A DNA stretch of 35,304 bases, taken from Parendozoicomonas sp. Alg238-R29. Its GTDB lineage: Bacteria; Pseudomonadota; Gammaproteobacteria; Pseudomonadales; Endozoicomonadaceae. Made by a program: the position numbers and the translations under genes. The notes below the pieces were generated by a model that worked only from the letters and a program-made list of their open reading frames with translations, ran no database searches and had not been told where the DNA came from. This document shows, one piece after another, positions 32,022-35,304 of the stretch; positions within the stretch are counted from its first letter, which is position 1; the number at the start of each line of letters is the position of its first letter. Location: contig NZ_CAMZOG010000051.1 in NCBI RefSeq assembly GCF_947331445.1, positions 1 through 35,304 on the forward strand, given 5' to 3'.

Positions 32022-33638
32022 TTAGAAACGGCTCACACCAAATGTGGAGCCGTTTAATTCGCGGACTTCAGCTGTACGACAAATGTCGAGCAGGTAAGCG
32101 AGGATTTTTCGGGTATCTCTAGGATCTATCAGTCCATCGTCGAGCAGGCGAGCAGTACAAGCCAGCGCCGAAGAACCTTCGGTCATTTGCTTCACAGTCT
32201 TCTGTTCAAGGGCATCAATCATTTCGGCGGGCATCTGTTGCCCCATACGCTCCATCTTGGCCTCTGCGACAATGCGTAATACTTTGCCAGCCTGTGCTGC
32301 ACCCATAACTGCCGTAGTGCTGTTCGGCCAGGCAAACAGAAAGCGGGGGTCAAAGCCTCGGCCGCTCATTGCATAGTTGCCAGCACCATAGGAACCGCCA
32401 ATCACAATACTGATACGTGGTACACGGGCGTTGGCAACAGCCTGAATCAGCTTGGAACCATGTTTAATAATACCGTTGCGTTCAACTTCGGTACCCACCA
32501 TAAAGCCGGTGGTGTTGTGGAGGAACAGCAAAGGAATGCCGCTTTGATCCAGGGTATGGATAAACTGTGCGGCTTTGGTTGCGCCTTCTGGAGTAATGGG
32601 GCCATTGTTGCCAATTACACCGCAGGTCATGCCCTCTATGGAAAGATGGCCACAGATTGTCTGATTGTCGTATTCGCCCTTAAACTCAAGGAATTTTGAA
32701 CCATCAGCGATACGGGCGATGACTTCCCGCACATCGTAAGGTGTTTTGAGGTCAGCCGGGATAAGACCAAGCAGTTCTTCGATATCGTAAAGCGGCTCAT
32801 CGAATGATTCTTTGGGTAGGGCTGGAAGCTTTTTCTCCCAAGGAAGCATGGCCATAATTTCCCGGACAATGCGAACCGCATCCCGGTCATCCTCTGCAAG
32901 ATATTCACCGGTACCGGCAGTCTGGCAATGCATCTCTGCGCCACCAAGTTCTTCATCAGTCGCAATCTCACCTGTTGCAGCTTTCAGCAGAGGTGGGCCA
33001 GCCAGATACATGGTGGCCTGTTTACGCACCATGACTGTGTAATCAGAGAGACCAGGCTGGTAAGCACCACCTGCCGTTGCGCTGCCGTGTACGACAGTGA
33101 TCTGGGGAATGCCAGCGGCAGACATGCGTGCCTGGTTATAGAAGGCCCTGCCACCAGGAGAGAATGTCTCTGTGGCATGGTTCAGATCGGCACCGCCACT
33201 CTGGGACAAGGCGACCATGGGCAGTTTGTTTTCCAGGGCAATCTGCTGAAGACGCAGGCGTTTTTGCAGACCGATAGGTGTAATTGTTCCGCCCTTGATA
33301 GCGTAGTTATCCACCATCACAATGCAGCGAATACCGGAGACATAGCCAATACCACACAAGGCTCCACCGCCAGCAGAGCTGCCATCCTTATCGCCATACA
33401 TTTTGTAACCGGCAAGGGAAGATAGTTCAAGGAAAGGTTTGTCGGGGTCGATCAACAATTCAAGGCGTTCACGGGGAAGAAGTTGCCCGCGCTTGGCGTA
33501 CTTGGCCTTCTTCTCCTGTGCCTTATCTTCGATGGTTTGCTCCAATGCACGAAAACCGCGCACATGTTGCTCCATCACTTCCCGGTTTTCCTGAAACTCC
33601 TGACTGTTGGTATCGATAAGAGAATCAATCACAGGCAT
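32022..33638 (-). CDS. atuC: Acyl-CoA carboxylase carboxyltransferase subunit, geranyl-CoA carboxylase-like (AtuC)
   Basis: The protein has 538 residues, the carboxyltransferase partner of the biotin subunit AtuF. Motifs are KYAKRGQLLPRERLELLID near the N-terminus, SQSGGADLNHATETFSPGGRAFYNQ, VVHGSATAGGAYQPGLSD, LAGPPLLKAATGE, EELGGAEMHCQTAG, and in the C-terminal half FLHNTTGFMVGTEVE and IVIGGSYGAGNYAMSGRGFDP. It moves the carboxyl group to the gamma carbon of a 3-methyl-2-enoyl-CoA. Gene order favours geranyl-CoA, with 3-methylcrotonyl-CoA as the alternative. It starts four bases after the atuB stop. Confidence 0.9.
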   Translation of the reverse strand: MPVIDSLIDTNSQEFQENREVMEQHVRGFRALEQTIEDKAQEKKAKYAKRGQLLPRERLELLIDPDKPFLELSSLAGYKMYGDKDGSSAGGGALCGIGYVSGIRCIVMVDNYAIKGGTITPIGLQKRLRLQQIALENKLPMVALSQSGGADLNHATETFSPGGRAFYNQARMSAAGIPQITVVHGSATAGGAYQPGLSDYTVMVRKQATMYLAGPPLLKAATGEIATDEELGGAEMHCQTAGTGEYLAEDDRDAVRIVREIMAMLPWEKKLPALPKESFDEPLYDIEELLGLIPADLKTPYDVREVIARIADGSKFLEFKGEYDNQTICGHLSIEGMTCGVIGNNGPITPEGATKAAQFIHTLDQSGIPLLFLHNTTGFMVGTEVERNGIIKHGSKLIQAVANARVPRISIVIGGSYGAGNYAMSGRGFDPRFLFAWPNSTTAVMGAAQAGKVLRIVAEAKMERMGQQMPAEMIDALEQKTVKQMTEGSSALACTARLLDDGLIDPRDTRKILAYLLDICRTAEVRELNGSTFGVSRF

Positions 33639-33641
33639 GGT

Positions 33642-34517
33642 TTATCCCTCTTCCTTAAGCACTTCAGGCATAACGGCCCGATGAAAACCATCCCAGGCAG
33701 GGCTGTTTTCAACTTTGGCCTTGCGAAGAGGGAAGATGTTGCTGCCCAAAGGCGCTCCGCCATCAACCTTAATGGTGTCGCCATTAATAAACGATGCTGC
33801 ATCACTCAGCAGAAAGCAGATAGCTGCGCTTACTTCCGCTTCTGTTGCCATGCGACCCAGAGGAACACTGTTCTTAAGCTTTGGAATAATGGATTTCATG
33901 GCACCTTCGTAGGTGTCCATACCGCTTGAAGCCACCCAGCCGGGGGCGACAGCGTTGACCCGAACACCATCAGGGCCCCACTCGTAAGCAGCAGTTTTGG
34001 TGAGGTTGTCCATACCCGCACGAGCGGCACCGGAGTGAGCCATACCAGGCATGCCACCCCAGTTGTCTGCCGTGATGTTTACGATATTACCGCCGTGTTT
34101 ACGCATGGAAACGTTATATACTTCACGGGCAACAAGGAAACCACCGGTAAGGTTGGTTGCTACAACAGCCTCAAAACCTTTCTTATTAATGGCTTCCATA
34201 GGAGAGGGGAACTGGCCGCCAGCATTATTCACCAGACCGTGAATTTCACCAAACTGGGCTGCTATTTCAACAATCGTGGCTTTAACGGCATCTTCATCGC
34301 GGATGTCCATAGACCAACTGGATACTGTGCCGCCATCTTCGGAGATTTCCGCAATCACCTGATCCAATTTTTCCTGCTTACGACCAATGATCACAACATT
34401 TGAACCGAGAGCCGCCAGTTCGTGAGCTGTGCAGCGGCCAATACCACTGCCGCCGCCGGTGACGATAATGGTTTTGTTCTTGAAAGCGTCATCCCGGAAG
34501 ATGGATTTGTAAGACAT
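33642..34517 (-). CDS. atuB: SDR oxidoreductase, enoyl-CoA reductase-like (AtuB)
   Basis: The protein has 291 residues from ATG 34517, with GGAG six bases upstream. The frame is open to 34592, but that extension lacks a ribosome binding site and has no SDR similarity. The cofactor motif is VTGGGSGIGRCTAHELAALG, with NNAGGQFPSP and APGWVASSG following. The classical YxxxK is not present: the region reads AHSGAARAGMDNLTK, as in peroxisomal trans-2-enoyl-CoA reductase and 2,4-dienoyl-CoA reductase type SDRs. This suggests an enoyl- or dienoyl-CoA reductase more than an alcohol dehydrogenase. It sits between atuA and atuC. Confidence 0.85.
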   Translation of the reverse strand: MSYKSIFRDDAFKNKTIIVTGGGSGIGRCTAHELAALGSNVVIIGRKQEKLDQVIAEISEDGGTVSSWSMDIRDEDAVKATIVEIAAQFGEIHGLVNNAGGQFPSPMEAINKKGFEAVVATNLTGGFLVAREVYNVSMRKHGGNIVNITADNWGGMPGMAHSGAARAGMDNLTKTAAYEWGPDGVRVNAVAPGWVASSGMDTYEGAMKSIIPKLKNSVPLGRMATEAEVSAAICFLLSDAASFINGDTIKVDGGAPLGSNIFPLRKAKVENSPAWDGFHRAVMPEVLKEEG

Positions 34518-34564
34518 GATTGACTCCAGAATTTTTATTGTTCTTAAAATGTGAATGCGTAGGT

Positions 34565-34589
34565 GGTTTAGAAGCGAAGCTTCGTAACC
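34565..34589. repeat. Hairpin between atuA and atuB
   Basis: GGTT-TA-GAAGC, loop GAA, GCTTC-GT-AACC forms an 11-base arm with a two-base internal mismatch. It lies between the atuA stop and the atuB start with no T run, so an RNA processing or stability role, or a small dispersed repeat, is likelier than termination. Confidence 0.5.
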
Positions 34590-34603
34590 CAACGAATAAT
34601 TTT

Positions 34604-35304
34604 TTATGCCAAGTCTCTGGCCAGCTCTTCGGGCACAGGAATCGGGAACTCCAGTAGCTGTTGGGCAAAAGCCTTGCCTTGAGGGTCAATCCTCAGACTG
34701 GCAACGCCACCACCGCCAAGGCTGTTTTCCAGCAAGAAGTTAAAGGCGTGAATACCAGGCATCACCCAACGAGTGACTTTGCCGGTTTCTGGATCAAGCA
34801 CATGCGACATCCAATCTGTGACGGCTTCTTCTGTCAAAGCACTGGCTATAAAAGGCAGGTATTCATCTTTACGGGAGACAACACCGATATTGGAATGGTT
34901 TCCTTTGTCTCCGGAGCGAGCGATTGCCAGCTTGATCAGCGGCAGGGTAGAGGTGAATTCACCTGCGGCTTCCGGAATAAACTCCTGCAAGGACTGATCA
35001 CCGGCAGGAGTAAAGCCACAGGTTGGAGTAATAACGACATCTGTTGTGTTGCCTTCAGACTCAACCTGAACATTGACTTGATCTTTGTTCACAAGGCAGG
35101 ACCACAAGCGGATAACTGGCCAGACACTGGGGCGGCCGCCTAAAACACCAGTTATGCCCGGTGCCATTCCAGTCGCGGCCTGGGCAATTTCACGTGAGAA
35201 CAGTGTCAGTGCTTGCTTGTTAGCATGAGATACCGTGATTCGAACGACAACTTCTCGTGCGTTTAACGCTTGGGAGCGGTCACCATAAGTTGTTTCGCTG
35301 CCGA
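34604..35304 (-). CDS. atuA: Acyclic terpene utilization protein AtuA (DUF1446), N-terminus beyond the window
   Basis: The frame is open from the window end to a stop at 34604, giving 233 codons of the C-terminal part. The DUF1446-type end is seen in NAREVVVRITVSHANKQALT and GMAPGITGVLGGRPSVWP. The C-terminal AtuA-like ferredoxin-fold domain follows with IKLAIARSGDKGNHSNIGVVSR, then RWVMPGIHAFNFLLENSLGGGGVASLRID. AtuA is required for growth on citronellol and geraniol in Pseudomonas, but its reaction is not settled. It is the first visible gene of the operon. Its internal ATG at 35167 is not a true start, because conserved sequence extends upstream. Confidence 0.88.
   Translation of the reverse strand, partial: GSETTYGDRSQALNAREVVVRITVSHANKQALTLFSREIAQAATGMAPGITGVLGGRPSVWPVIRLWSCLVNKDQVNVQVESEGNTTDVVITPTCGFTPAGDQSLQEFIPEAAGEFTSTLPLIKLAIARSGDKGNHSNIGVVSRKDEYLPFIASALTEEAVTDWMSHVLDPETGKVTRWVMPGIHAFNFLLENSLGGGGVASLRIDPQGKAFAQQLLEFPIPVPEELARDLA

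Noticed and set aside
26520-35304. Leucine/isovalerate (liu) catabolic cluster
   Set aside because: Enzyme classes overlap, but liu has no DUF1446 protein or SDR before the carboxyltransferase and includes an HMG-CoA lyase, which is absent here. Substrate is still unproven.

Overview
The window reads as chromosomal DNA of a gammaproteobacterium. It carries standard gammaproteobacterial housekeeping genes (a Dgt-type dGTPase, an RssA-like patatin, a CsdA-type desulfurase). Around them lie exported proteins I do not recognise, low-complexity proteins with short in-frame tandem repeats, proteins with eukaryote-like features, and decayed insertion sequences. That mix suggests a host-associated marine member of the Oceanospirillales such as Endozoicomonas. 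The genus is an inference, since there is no rRNA or other marker gene here.

Left part, 1-12.1 kb. A protein made of near-identical 48-50-residue repeats runs off the left edge (minus strand), followed by a dead IS1182-type transposase. Next come molybdenum cofactor genes in three blocks: moeA (minus); moaA-mobB (minus), led by a probable Moco riboswitch; and moaE-modA-modB-modC (plus), with overlapping stop and start codons. Together they cover molybdate import (ModABC), the first step of molybdopterin synthesis (MoaA), the large subunit of molybdopterin synthase (MoaE), molybdenum insertion (MoeA) and a dinucleotide-stage GTPase (MobB). moaB, moaC, moaD, mobA and modE are not in the window. 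Interspersed are a membrane protein with a TLC (TRAM-LAG1-CLN8) domain signature, a fused cysteine desulfurase-SufE protein, and a secreted HExxH protease-like protein of the basic-secretory-protein type.

Middle part, 12.1-26.6 kb. This is an accessory zone. It holds a 596-residue protein with a disordered Ser/Pro-rich N-terminal half and two PPxY motifs, a collapsed IS630 transposase, dgt, a secreted orphan with NPGNKS repeats, a 763-residue exported alpha/beta hydrolase, a patatin-like phospholipase, a small unknown ORF, an SDR oxidoreductase, a 651-residue exported low-complexity protein, a GST-family protein and a small membrane protein.

Right part, 26.5-35.3 kb, all on the minus strand. 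Gene content and order match the acyclic terpene utilization (atu) cluster known from Pseudomonas: atuA (cut by the window end), atuB, atuC, atuD, atuE, atuF, a TetR regulator and an atuG-like SDR. The enzymes would work on CoA esters of 3-methyl-branched acyclic terpenoids (citronellyl-/geranyl-CoA): dehydrogenation (AtuD), biotin-dependent carboxylation (AtuC/AtuF) and hydration (AtuE). Oxidoreductases AtuB/AtuG and the poorly understood AtuA accompany them. No acyl-CoA synthetase (AtuH) follows within the window.
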